Part shown: positions 56,153 through 64,000 of the stretch, piece after piece
Layout of the letters: every line of letters begins with the position of its first letter
Numbering within the stretch: position 1 is the stretch's first letter
Assembly (NCBI RefSeq): GCF_003011965.1
Contig: NZ_PXWG01000008.1
Span: 52,465-116,464, forward strand
From: Streptosporangium nondiastaticum
Lineage (GTDB): Bacteria; Actinomycetota; Actinomycetes; Streptomycetales; Streptomycetaceae
Reading direction: 5' to 3'
DNA: 64,000 nt
Notes under the pieces: generated by a model
Told to the model about the DNA's origin: nothing
Database searches by the model: none
The model's input: the letters and a program-made list of their open reading frames with translations, nothing else
Program-made: the position numbers and the translations under genes

Positions 56153-57481
56153 TCAGGCGCGGTTTCCCGTGGGCTTGAGGATCGCAACGCACTCGACGTG
56201 ATGGGTCATCGGGAAGAGGTCGAACGCCCGCAGCGTCGCCGGGGCGTAGCCCTCCTCCGCGAAGTACTTCAGGTCGCGGGCCAGGGCTGCCGGGTCGCAG
56301 GCCACGTAGGCGATGCGGCGGGCGCCCAGCGACGCCAGCTGGCGGATCGTCTGCTTGCCGGCGCCGGCGCGGGGCGGGTCGAGGACGATGATGTCGGCCT
56401 CCTTGATGCCCGTGCGCGGGAGGACCTGCTCGACCTTGCCCTGTTCGATGCGGACGCGGTCGAGGTCCTGGAGGTTGTGGCGGGCGTCCTCGACGGCGCG
56501 CTTGCCGGATTCGATGCCGAGGACCGCGCCCTTCTCGCCGATGCGCTCGCCGAGGGCGCCGGCGAAGAGGCCGACGCCGCAGTAGAGGTCGAGGGCCATG
56601 TCGCCCTTGCGGGGCATGAGGCCCTGCATGACGGCCTTGACCAGGGTGTCGGCGGCCTGCGGGTGGACCTGCCAGAAGCCGCCCTCGCCGACGCGGTAGG
56701 TGCGCTCGTCGGCGCGTTCGCGGACGAAGGGGCGGCCGTGGACGCGGTGGACCCGCTTGTCCTTCTCGCCGACGCGCATCACCGAGACCGGCTTGTCCAG
56801 CTCCACGATCGGGAGGCGGCCGCCCGGCTTCGGGGTGAGGATGACCTGGCGGTCCGCGGAGCCCGACGCGGCGATCGCCTCGACCGTCGCCATCTGCGGC
56901 CACTCGCGCTTCTCGATGCCGAGCTCGCTGACGCCCGGTGCCGCGATCATGCAGTGGTCGATCACCTGGACCTCGTGCGAGCGGTGCTTGCGCAGGCCCG
57001 CGCGGCCCTCGGCGTCGACCGCGTACTGGACGCGGGTGCGCCAGGCGGGGACCTGGCCCGCGGGGAGCTTGTCGCCCTCGGCCGGCATCACGGTGCCGTC
57101 CCAGCCGGCCTCCTCGGGGGTGAGGCCCGCCAGGCGCTGCAGCTGCTCGGCGATGACCTCGCCCTTCAGGCGGCGCTGGGCGCCCGGCTTGGCGTGCTGC
57201 CAGTCGCAGCCGCCGCACTTGCCCGGGCCCGAGAAGGGGCAGGGGGCCGGCACGCGGTCCTTCGACGGCTCCAGGATCTTCACCGCGTCCGCGCGCAGGA
57301 AGCGGGACGTCTCCTCGCCCTCCGTCACCTTCGCGATCACGCGCTCGCCCGGCAGCGCATGCCGGACGAAGAGGACCCGGCCCGACTCCGTGCGCGCCAC
57401 GCAGTGGCCGCCGTGGGCCACCGGGCCCACCTCGACCTCGTACTCCTCGCCGACCAGCGATTCCTGCGGTTCGTTCTGCAT
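56153..57481 (-). CDS. TrmA/RumA-type class I SAM-dependent RNA methyltransferase
   Basis: 442 residues from ATG 57481 (TGGAG 9 nt upstream). N-terminal TRAM domain (VGEEYEVEVGPVAHGGHCVA), cysteine cluster CPFSGPGKCGGCDWQH suggesting a [4Fe-4S] centre, SAM motif LDLYCGVGLFAGAL, LDPPRAG, and the catalytic Cys in YVACDPAALARDL. It methylates C5 of uridine in tRNA or rRNA; which position cannot be told. Confidence 0.94.
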   Translation of the reverse strand: MQNEPQESLVGEEYEVEVGPVAHGGHCVARTESGRVLFVRHALPGERVIAKVTEGEETSRFLRADAVKILEPSKDRVPAPCPFSGPGKCGGCDWQHAKPGAQRRLKGEVIAEQLQRLAGLTPEEAGWDGTVMPAEGDKLPAGQVPAWRTRVQYAVDAEGRAGLRKHRSHEVQVIDHCMIAAPGVSELGIEKREWPQMATVEAIAASGSADRQVILTPKPGGRLPIVELDKPVSVMRVGEKDKRVHRVHGRPFVRERADERTYRVGEGGFWQVHPQAADTLVKAVMQGLMPRKGDMALDLYCGVGLFAGALGERIGEKGAVLGIESGKRAVEDARHNLQDLDRVRIEQGKVEQVLPRTGIKEADIIVLDPPRAGAGKQTIRQLASLGARRIAYVACDPAALARDLKYFAEEGYAPATLRAFDLFPMTHHVECVAILKPTGNRA

Positions 57482-57575
57482 GGGGGTCGGCTCCAGGTAC
57501 GTCAAAGGGTGAGGCGGGACAGCCGTCCAGTCTACGTCCCACCTCACCCTTCGGATGACGCGCTACCTCGGCGCG

Positions 57576-59627
57576 CTACTTTTTGGTCGCCGCCTTCTCC
57601 TTCTTCGGCTGCGACACCGGGCCGCGGCGCACCGACCCCGGCGCGTTCCACTCCGCCCGCTTGCGCGCCCGCAGCTTCGCCGCCTCCGACGAGTCGAGCT
57701 GCCACGGCACCGACGTGACCATGACGCCCGGCGTGAAGAGCAGGCGGCCCTTCAGGCGCAGCGCGCTCTGGTTGTGCAGCAGGTGCTCGTACCAGTGGCC
57801 GACCACGTACTCGGGGATGTAGATGCTGACGACGTCGCGCGGGCTCTCCTTGCGGAGGCTCTTGACGTAGTCGATGACCGGGCGGGTGATCTCGCGGTAC
57901 GGCGAGTCGAGGATCTTCAGCGGGACGTCGAGGCCGCGGCGCTGCCACTCGTCGCGCAGCAGCTTGGTCTCGGCCGCGTCGACGCTGATGCTGAGCGCTT
58001 CGAGGGTGTCGGAGCGCATGAGCTTGGCGTAGGCGAGGGCCCGCAGCGTCGGCTTGTGGATCTTGGAGACGAGGACGATCGAGTGGACGCGGGAGGGGCG
58101 GACGGTCTCGTCGCCCGGGCCCTCGTCGGCGGCGATCTCCTCGGCCACCCGGTCGTAGTGCTTCCGGATCGCCGTCATCGTCGCGTAGAAGATCACCATG
58201 CCGAGCAGGGCGACCCACGCGCCGTGGGTGAACTTCGTCAGCAGGACGACGACCAGGACCAGGCCGGTGAGGAAGGCGCCGAAGGTGTTGATCGCGCGGG
58301 AGCGGATCATGTGGCGGCGCTTGGCCGGGTCGGTCTCCGTGGCCAGGTGGCGGTTCCAGTGCCGGACCATGCCGGTCTGGCTGAGGGTGAAGGAGACGAA
58401 GACGCCGACGATGTAGAGCTGGATCAGCTTCGTCGAGTCCGCGCCGTAGATGTAGGTGAGGACGGCCGCGGCGCCGGCCAGCAGCACGATGCCGTTGGAG
58501 AACGCCAGGCGGTCACCGCGGGTGTGCAGCTGGCGCGGCAGGTAGCGGTCCTGGGCGAGGATCGAGCCGAGCAGCGGGAAGCCGTTGTACGCGGTGTTGG
58601 CCGCGAGGAAGAGGACCAGCGCGGTGGCGGCGGCGAGCACGACGAAGAAGAACGAGCCGCTGCCGAAGACCGCCTCGGCGACCTGGGAGATCACCGGGTT
58701 CTGGGTGTAGCCCTCGCCCACCGGCGAGCCGTTCTTCAGCAGGTCGGTGGCCGGGTTCTCGGCCATCCGGACGTTGGTCGCCATGGCCAGGCCGATGATG
58801 CCGCAGAACATCGTCACGGCCAGGCCGCCCATCAGGGCCAGCGTCGTGGCGGCGTTCTTGCTCTTGGGCTTGCGGAAGGCCGGCACGCCGTTGCTGATGG
58901 CCTCGACGCCGGTGAGGGCGGCGCAGCCGGAGGAGAAGGCGCGCAGCAGCAGGAAGACGAGGGCGACGCCCGCGAGGCCCTGGTGCTCGGCGTGGATCGT
59001 GTAGTCGGCGGTGGGGGCCTTCATGGTCTCGCCCATGAGGAAGCCCTTGATCGCACCCCAGAAGATCATGACGAAGACGCCGCCCACGAAGACGTACGTG
59101 GGGATCGCGAAGAGCTTGCCGGACTCCTTGACGCCGCGCAGGTTCATCAGGGTGAGCAGCACGATCACGCCGATGGCGCAGGCGGTCTTGTGCTCGATGA
59201 CGAACGGGATGGCGGAGCCGAGGTTCTCGATGCCGGAGGCGATGGAGACCGCGACGGTCAGGACGTAGTCGACGAGCAGGGCGCTCGCGACGGTCAGGCC
59301 GGCCTTCGGGCCGAGGTTGACGTTGGCGACCTCGTAGTCGCCGCCGCCGCTGGGGTAGGCGTGGACGTTCTGGCGGTACGAGGCGACCACCGTGAACATC
59401 AGCACGACGACGGCGACGGCGATCCAGGGGCTGAAGTGGTAGGCGGACACGCCTGCCGCGGAGAGCACGAGGAGCACTTCGCCCGGCGCGTACGCCACGG
59501 AGGAGAGCGGGTCGGAGGCGAAGACGGGCAGGGCGATGCGCTTGGGGAGAAGGGTTTCTCCCAGCTTGCTGCTGTGCAGCGCCCGGCCGATCAGGATCCG
59601 TTTCGGCAGGTCGGTCAGTTTGGACAC
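57576..59627 (-). CDS. APC-superfamily amino acid/potassium permease
   Basis: 683 residues from GTG 59627. About 12 membrane helices (for example FASDPLSSVAYAPGEVLLVL, GGGDYEVANVNLGPKAGL) occupy residues 30-480; a cytoplasmic tail of 200 residues follows (VHSIVLVSKIHKPTLRALAY), as in KUP-like or APC proteins with a regulatory domain. No ribosome site; TACGAT ends 8 nt before GTG, so probably leaderless. The substrate is not clear. It lies 94 nt upstream of the RNA methyltransferase gene on the same strand, an arrangement also seen in other Streptomyces by recall. Confidence 0.9.
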   Translation of the reverse strand: MSKLTDLPKRILIGRALHSSKLGETLLPKRIALPVFASDPLSSVAYAPGEVLLVLSAAGVSAYHFSPWIAVAVVVLMFTVVASYRQNVHAYPSGGGDYEVANVNLGPKAGLTVASALLVDYVLTVAVSIASGIENLGSAIPFVIEHKTACAIGVIVLLTLMNLRGVKESGKLFAIPTYVFVGGVFVMIFWGAIKGFLMGETMKAPTADYTIHAEHQGLAGVALVFLLLRAFSSGCAALTGVEAISNGVPAFRKPKSKNAATTLALMGGLAVTMFCGIIGLAMATNVRMAENPATDLLKNGSPVGEGYTQNPVISQVAEAVFGSGSFFFVVLAAATALVLFLAANTAYNGFPLLGSILAQDRYLPRQLHTRGDRLAFSNGIVLLAGAAAVLTYIYGADSTKLIQLYIVGVFVSFTLSQTGMVRHWNRHLATETDPAKRRHMIRSRAINTFGAFLTGLVLVVVLLTKFTHGAWVALLGMVIFYATMTAIRKHYDRVAEEIAADEGPGDETVRPSRVHSIVLVSKIHKPTLRALAYAKLMRSDTLEALSISVDAAETKLLRDEWQRRGLDVPLKILDSPYREITRPVIDYVKSLRKESPRDVVSIYIPEYVVGHWYEHLLHNQSALRLKGRLLFTPGVMVTSVPWQLDSSEAAKLRARKRAEWNAPGSVRRGPVSQPKKEKAATKK

Positions 59628-59732
59628 AACAGAGGATCGTAAGCGCTCACCCGTACGGTCGCCCACCCGCCACCCGCCGGAGCGGGAATGTGGCCCACGC
59701 CTCATCCCCGGTCCGGCGTACTCCGCGGCGGT

Positions 59733-61004
59733 TCAGCCGTGCAGCAGGGCCGGCAGCGCCCGGTGTCCGTTCGAGATGAACGACTCGACCGGCTGCAGCT
59801 CCCCCTCCCCGGCCGCGAGCCGCAGCCGCGGGAAGCGGTCGAAGAGGGCGGGCAGGGCGATGGCCGCCTCCAGCCGGGCGAGGGGCGCGCCGAGGCAGAA
59901 GTGGACGCCGTGCCCGAAGGCGAGGTGGTCCTTGACGGCCCGGGTGACGTCGAAGCGGTCCGGGTCCGCGCCGTGCAGCTCCGGGTCGCGGCCGGCGGCG
60001 GCGTACGCGGCGAGGATGGCGTCGCCCTTTCGCAGGGTGATGCCCGCACTGGTTTCGATGTCCTCGGTGGCGTAGCGCAGCGGGAGGCTCGCGACGGGGG
60101 AACGGTGGCGCAGGGTCTCCTCGATCACGTCGTCCCAGCTCGCGGCGCCCGAGCGGACCAGGGCGAGCTGGTCCGGGTGGGTGAGCAGGGCGTGGACGGC
60201 GTTGTCGAGGAGGTTGACGGTGGTCTCGTGCCCGGCGCTGATCACCAGCAGCAGGGTGTCGAGGAGCTCCTGCTCGCTGAGGCGGGAGCCGTCCTCCTCG
60301 CGGGCGGAGATCAGCACGCTGGTCATGTCGTCGCCGGGGGCGGTCCGCTTGGCGGCGACGAGGGCGCCGAGCAGCTCGTAGATCCGGGCGTACGTGGCGG
60401 TGACCTCGGCGGGGTCGGCGGAGGTGTGGAAGATGCTGTCGACGCAGTCCCGCAGGCCCTCGCGGAGGTCCGGGTCGGTCACGCCGAACAGCTCGCAGAT
60501 GACCTGGATGGGGATCGGGTACGCGTAGCGCTCGCGCAGGTCGACGGTCTCGCCGGGGGCGGTCGCGGCCAGGCCGTCGAGGAGGTCCGCGGTCAGCGCC
60601 TCGATGCGGGGGCGCAGGGCGGCGGTGCGGCGGGCGGTGAACGCCTTGGCGACGAGGGAGCGCAGCCGCTTGTGGTCGGTGCCGTAGGCGGTGAACATGT
60701 TCCGCACCGCCACCCAGGTGAACAGGGGCCACTCGGGCGAGATGTCACCGTTGGTCCAGGCCGGCCAGTGCTGGTTGGGGTCCTTCGAGACGCGCGGGTC
60801 GGTCAGGAGCTCCTTCAGCAGCGGCTGCGTGGTCACTGCCCACGCCACCACTCCGCCAGGAAGCTCCACGGGCGTCGCGGCGCCGCGGGCCCGGACCCTG
60901 GCGGCCTCCCCGTGGATGTCGCTGCCGGTGGCGTCGATCCGGAGGGGGGCGGGCTGAACCGTGACGGCGCCGGGCCGGCGGTCCGTGCTGGGCTTGCGTT
61001 CCAT
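59733..61004 (-). CDS. Conservon cytochrome P450, CYP154-like (CvnF position)
   Basis: 423 residues, ATG 61004 with TGGAGA 8 nt upstream. Complete motifs: I-helix [15 protein letters not shown], ExxR in EETLRHRSP, heme loop [17 protein letters not shown] (Cys near 366). It overlaps the upstream P450 gene by 172 nt in another frame, unusually long. CYP154/CYP157 pairs occur at several Streptomyces conservons; this is the canonical member. Confidence 0.95.
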   Translation of the reverse strand: MERKPSTDRRPGAVTVQPAPLRIDATGSDIHGEAARVRARGAATPVELPGGVVAWAVTTQPLLKELLTDPRVSKDPNQHWPAWTNGDISPEWPLFTWVAVRNMFTAYGTDHKRLRSLVAKAFTARRTAALRPRIEALTADLLDGLAATAPGETVDLRERYAYPIPIQVICELFGVTDPDLREGLRDCVDSIFHTSADPAEVTATYARIYELLGALVAAKRTAPGDDMTSVLISAREEDGSRLSEQELLDTLLLVISAGHETTVNLLDNAVHALLTHPDQLALVRSGAASWDDVIEETLRHRSPVASLPLRYATEDIETSAGITLRKGDAILAAYAAAGRDPELHGADPDRFDVTRAVKDHLAFGHGVHFCLGAPLARLEAAIALPALFDRFPRLRLAAGEGELQPVESFISNGHRALPALLHG

Positions 61005-62449
61005 CGGCTGTCTCCAGGGAGGTCGGCCTGCTGCGGGGACGGGGCGGACTGGGGCTGCTCGTACGGCGGTACGGGGCCGGGCCCGGGGCGGCGCACGGCC
61101 GAGAGGTCGTGCACGGGGGCGGGCCGCGGGCCGGCCGGCGGGGCCGGGGGGAACCGTACGGGCAGCGCGGTCAGGGCGCGGTGGAACGGGCCGGGCCGCC
61201 AGACGAGGCGGTCGGCGGGGACGGCGAGTTCGAGGTCCGGCAGCCGGTCGAGGAGCTTCTCGACGGCGACGGCGGCGATCAGGCGGGCCGCGTCCTTGGC
61301 CGGGCAGTGGTGGGGGCCGGCGCTCCAGGCGAGGTGGGCGCGGTTGCCGGTGCGCCGGGTGGTGAGCAGCGCGGGGTCGGTGTTGGCGGCGGCGAAGCTG
61401 ACGACCACGGGCTCGCCGGCGGCCAGCGGCACACCGCCGAAGTCGACGTCCTGCACGGGGTAGTGGACGCCGTAGTTGGCCATCGGCGGGTCGAGCCAGA
61501 GCACCTCGTCCAGGGCGTCCTCGACCGGCATGCTGCCGCCCGCGAGGTCGCCCGCGAAGCGGTCGTCGGAGAGCAGCAGCCGCAGGGCGTTGGCGATGAG
61601 GTTCTGCTGGGGCTCGGTGCCGGCGCCGATGAGGACGACGTGCTGGTGGATCAGCTCCTCGTCGCTCAGGCGGGCGTGGTGGGCCATCAGCCAGGACGTC
61701 ATGTCGGCGCCGGGCTGCTCGCGCTTGAGGGCGATGAGCTCGACGAGGCTGCTGGTGATGAGGGCGTCGGCGCGCTCGGCGTCGACGCCGTCGAAGATGC
61801 CGGAGAAGCCCTCCACCAGGCGGTCGCCGAGCTCGGGCGGGCAGCCGAAGAGCTGCTGGAAGACCAGCAGCGGCAGCACCTTGGCGTACGCGCCGAGCAG
61901 GTCGGCCTCGCCGAGGCCGGCGAAGCGGTCGATGAGGGTGTCGGCGCTGCGCTCGACGTAGCCGCGCAGGGCGTTGGGGTCGATGCGCGCGAGGGAGTCG
62001 GTGACGGCCTGGCGCAGCCGCGTGTGGGCCTCTCCGTCGGAGAAGAGGCAGTTGGGGCGGTAGGCCATCATCGGCACGACCGGGTTGTCCGGGGCGACGC
62101 GGCCGTCGGCGAGGGAGCGCCAGCGGCGGGCGTCCTTGCCGAAGATCTCGGGGGTGCGGAGCACTTCGAGCGCGGCCCGGTAGTCGGTGACGAGGGTCGC
62201 GCGGGCGCCGGGGGCCAGCTCCACGGGGGCGGCCGGGCCCAGGGTGCGCAGCCGGGCGTAGACGGCGTGCGGGTCGGCCGCGAAGTCGGGCCCGTACATG
62301 GGGGTGGGGGGCCCGGGGGCCCAGGCCCCGGCGGCGTGCTCCTGGTACTCCTGTTGCTGCTGATACTCCTGGTGCTGCTGCTGGTACTCCTGGTGCGCCG
62401 GGCAGCCGGGCGGGGGCACGGCGCCCCCGTCGGGGCGGGGGTGGTTCAC
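60833..62449 (-). CDS. Conservon cytochrome P450 lacking ExxR, CYP157-like (CvnE position)
   Basis: 538 residues. GTG 62449 overlaps the cvnD stop. An N-terminal Gln-rich segment ([20 protein letters not shown]) precedes the P450 fold. The I-helix reads [10 protein letters not shown], lacking the usual acid-alcohol pair; the ExxR position reads DEVLW, with Trp for Arg; the heme loop is [12 protein letters not shown] (Cys near 380). These changes match CYP157 enzymes, known to lack ExxR. The last 55 residues are encoded inside the next gene and look compositional, so the true end may be a lost stop codon. Confidence 0.9.
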   Translation of the reverse strand: MNHPRPDGGAVPPPGCPAHQEYQQQHQEYQQQQEYQEHAAGAWAPGPPTPMYGPDFAADPHAVYARLRTLGPAAPVELAPGARATLVTDYRAALEVLRTPEIFGKDARRWRSLADGRVAPDNPVVPMMAYRPNCLFSDGEAHTRLRQAVTDSLARIDPNALRGYVERSADTLIDRFAGLGEADLLGAYAKVLPLLVFQQLFGCPPELGDRLVEGFSGIFDGVDAERADALITSSLVELIALKREQPGADMTSWLMAHHARLSDEELIHQHVVLIGAGTEPQQNLIANALRLLLSDDRFAGDLAGGSMPVEDALDEVLWLDPPMANYGVHYPVQDVDFGGVPLAAGEPVVVSFAAANTDPALLTTRRTGNRAHLAWSAGPHHCPAKDAARLIAAVAVEKLLDRLPDLELAVPADRLVWRPGPFHRALTALPVRFPPAPPAGPRPAPVHDLSAVRRPGPGPVPPYEQPQSAPSPQQADLPGDSRWNASPARTAGPAPSRFSPPPSGSTPPAATSTGRPPGSGPAAPRRPWSFLAEWWRGQ

Positions 62450-63087
62450 GCGTGCTCCCGTGCGGTGCGCCGCTGCAGGTACTCGACGAGGGCGATGAGC
62501 GCGCGGGTGGACGAGACCCGGTCGCGGGCGTCGCAGGTGACCAGGGGGGTCTCGGGGAGCAGGTCGAGCGCCTCGCGGATCTCCTCCTCCGGGTGCACGG
62601 GAGCGCCGTCGAAGTGGTTGACGGCCACCCCGTAGGGCAGGCCGAGCTCCTCCAGCAGGCCCATGACGTCGAAGGACTGCTCCAGGCGGCGGGTGTCGGC
62701 AAGGACGAGCGCGCCGAGCGCCCCCTGCGTCATGTCCTGCCAGAGGCGGGTGAAGCGCTGCTGGCCGGGGGCGCCGAAGAGGTAGAGCACCAGGCTGTCG
62801 CTGAGCGTGAGGCGGCCGAAGTCCATGGCGACCGTGGTGGTGGTCTTGCCCTCGATGCCGGCGAGGTCGTCGACCCCCGCGCCGGCCTGGGTCATGGTCT
62901 CCTCGGTGCGCAGCGGCCGGATCTCCGACAGCGAGCCGACGAACGTGGTCTTGCCGACGGCGAAGTGGCCGACGACGAGGAGCTTCGCCGCGGTGCTCAC
63001 GGTGCGCCGCAGGTACAGCTGCTCGCCGGCGGCGCCGGGAACGGGCTCGACGGGACCGACGGGCTCAGAGGCGAGCGCGAAGTCCAT
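62446..63087 (-). CDS. cvnD: Conservon small GTPase-like protein CvnD
   Basis: 213 residues. P-loop [18 protein letters not shown] near 38, switch-region [22 protein letters not shown] and NHFDGA mark an MglA/Arf-like G protein. Conservons couple CvnA (sensor), CvnB, CvnC and CvnD as a membrane-associated switch. It overlaps cvnC by 23 nt. Confidence 0.94.
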   Translation of the reverse strand: MDFALASEPVGPVEPVPGAAGEQLYLRRTVSTAAKLLVVGHFAVGKTTFVGSLSEIRPLRTEETMTQAGAGVDDLAGIEGKTTTTVAMDFGRLTLSDSLVLYLFGAPGQQRFTRLWQDMTQGALGALVLADTRRLEQSFDVMGLLEELGLPYGVAVNHFDGAPVHPEEEIREALDLLPETPLVTCDARDRVSSTRALIALVEYLQRRTAREHA

Positions 63088-63427
63088 CCAGCACCTCCTG
63101 CAGGATCTGGGCCTCGGGGAGTTGTGCCGAGGGGATGGGGGCCCGGGTGATGAGGTGGCCGCTGTCGACCAGGTCGCCGAGCAGCACCTTGGTGACGCTC
63201 ACGGGCAGCATCAGGTGCCCGGCGATCTCAGCGACCGACAGGGGGCCGCCGAGGCAGAGTTCCATGAGCCGGCGCTTCTCGGGGCTGAGCCCGGTGAGCG
63301 GCCGGTCGTACTGGGCCAGGACCAGGGTGACCAGGTCGAAGGTGTTGCGGGTCGGGTGGGCGCGGCCGTCGGTGACGACGTACGGGCGCACTAACCCTCT
63401 CTCGTGCCTCGGCGCGGGCGGGGTCAT
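63065..63427 (-). CDS. cvnC: Conservon DUF742 protein CvnC
   Basis: 120 residues of DUF742, containing a winged-helix-like core (RLMELCLGGPLSVAEIAGHL). ATGA overlap with cvnB. It probably binds the other conservon parts; no enzymatic motif. Confidence 0.94.
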   Translation of the reverse strand: MTPPAPRHERGLVRPYVVTDGRAHPTRNTFDLVTLVLAQYDRPLTGLSPEKRRLMELCLGGPLSVAEIAGHLMLPVSVTKVLLGDLVDSGHLITRAPIPSAQLPEAQILQEVLDGLRARL

Positions 63428-63855
63428 GCCGGGGCGCCCGAGCCCTGCCAGGTGCCCGCGCGGGGCGGGCTGGTCAGCTCCTTGCCGAGCCGGTCGACGA
63501 GCTTCTGCATGCGGTACGTGACCGCTTCCATGTCGACGTGCTCGGTCGCGGACACCGCGAGGTACGCGCCCGGGCCGGCCGCGATGAGGAAGACGTAGCC
63601 GTGGGCGAACTCCACGAGCGTCTGCCGCCAGGGGTTCTCCTGCTGCGCGTGGTTGCAGAACTCGGAGGTGGAGCGGCTGATGGACTGCAGGCCGGAGAGG
63701 GCCGCGGCCTGGCGCTCGGCCTCGTCGCGCTCGATGCCCTGCGAGCGGGCGCGGAGCATGCCGTCGGAGGAGAGCAGGATCGCGTGCCGGGCTTCGGGCA
63801 TCTTGACGACCTCGTCCAGCATCCAGCCGAGTTCGTTGTTGAGGTGGTCGTTCAC
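63424..63855 (-). CDS. cvnB: Conservon roadblock/LC7 protein CvnB
   Basis: 143 residues. Roadblock/LC7 fold (LGWMLDEVVKMPEARHAILLSSDGMLRAR ... VDRLGKEL), the expected GTPase-activating or scaffold partner for CvnD. GTG 63855 overlaps the cvnA stop (GTGA). Confidence 0.95.
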   Translation of the reverse strand: MNDHLNNELGWMLDEVVKMPEARHAILLSSDGMLRARSQGIERDEAERQAAALSGLQSISRSTSEFCNHAQQENPWRQTLVEFAHGYVFLIAAGPGAYLAVSATEHVDMEAVTYRMQKLVDRLGKELTSPPRAGTWQGSGAPA

Positions 63856-64000
63856 GCGCGGGGGTTCCCTTCGTCGTCTACGGGGGCGGGGGTGCCGGGG
63901 GCTCCGGGGGGCGCCTCGTGCGCCGGTGTCCCGTGCAGCGGGCCGACGGGCGTGCCGGCGGCCGGGGTGCGGCCCGCTCGGGTGCCGCGGGCGAAGGCGC
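63852..64000 (-). CDS. cvnA: Conservon sensor kinase CvnA, C-terminal tail only
   Basis: The last 49 codons before the stop, Pro/Ala/Gly-rich with an acidic end (VDDEGNPRA), and overlapping cvnB by 4 nt. Identity rests on position: in conservons the nitrate-sensor-like histidine kinase precedes cvnB. The kinase domain lies outside the window. Confidence 0.75.
   Translation of the reverse strand, partial: AFARGTRAGRTPAAGTPVGPLHGTPAHEAPPGAPGTPAPVDDEGNPRA

Overview
High-G+C actinobacterial chromosome with the look of Streptomyces: strong third-position GC bias, many GTG starts and ATGA/GTGA overlaps, a conservon with paired P450s, an XRE-MurA fusion, and proteins that read as close orthologues of S. 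coelicolor genes I know from memory (aconitase SCO5999, MurA2 SCO5998, arginine deiminase/OTC SCO5975-5976, SflB SCO5967). Locus numbers are recall, not a search. No rRNA, tRNA or CRISPR array was recognised.

1-16 kb: 5' end of an NgcE-like N-acetylglucosamine-binding lipoprotein gene, divergent from a GH92 alpha-mannosidase with its own promoter and LacI-type operator; an FG-GAP secreted protein; a compact operon of two related small Ser/Gly-rich peptides plus a membrane M50 metalloprotease (best candidate for an undescribed peptide-maturation system); aconitase; an alpha/beta hydrolase; a Uma2-family protein; a GntR/DUF1648 pair; and XRE-MurA. 16-19.1 kb is a less GC-biased insertion with two unrecognised genes, one ParB-like.

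19.3-30 kb: arginine deiminase and ornithine carbamoyltransferase, then a catabolic island (CoA ligase, PaaX-type repressor, enoyl-CoA hydratase, monooxygenase-Old Yellow Enzyme fusion, acyl-CoA dehydrogenase, RidA) that matches CoA-dependent 2-aminobenzoate degradation. Both promoter regions carry the same 12-bp motif TGACGRCAGTCA. 30-37 kb: four co-directional genes, an unknown 506-aa protein, a NUDIX hydrolase and the Hen1-Pnkp RNA-repair cassette.

37-47 kb: homocysteine methyltransferase, a luciferase-like oxidoreductase, small unknowns, a MazG-like protein, a RecF/SMC-like ATPase and SflB; then a NERD-domain protein divergent from a large SF1 helicase-PLD-zinc ribbon protein resembling single-gene Mokosh-type phage defence. 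46.6-56 kb is a decaying accessory region: intact beta-propeller, MFS pump, Clp-N protein, P450, flavin monooxygenase and XRE-cupin regulator interleaved with a frameshifted carrier protein, a broken class V aminotransferase, a deleted oxidoreductase/methyltransferase fusion, a LuxR fragment and an IS630-like remnant. 56-64 kb returns to core content: a TrmA-like RNA methyltransferase, an APC permease, and a conservon (cvnA-F, cvnA truncated by the window end) whose CYP157-like P450 lacks the ExxR arginine.
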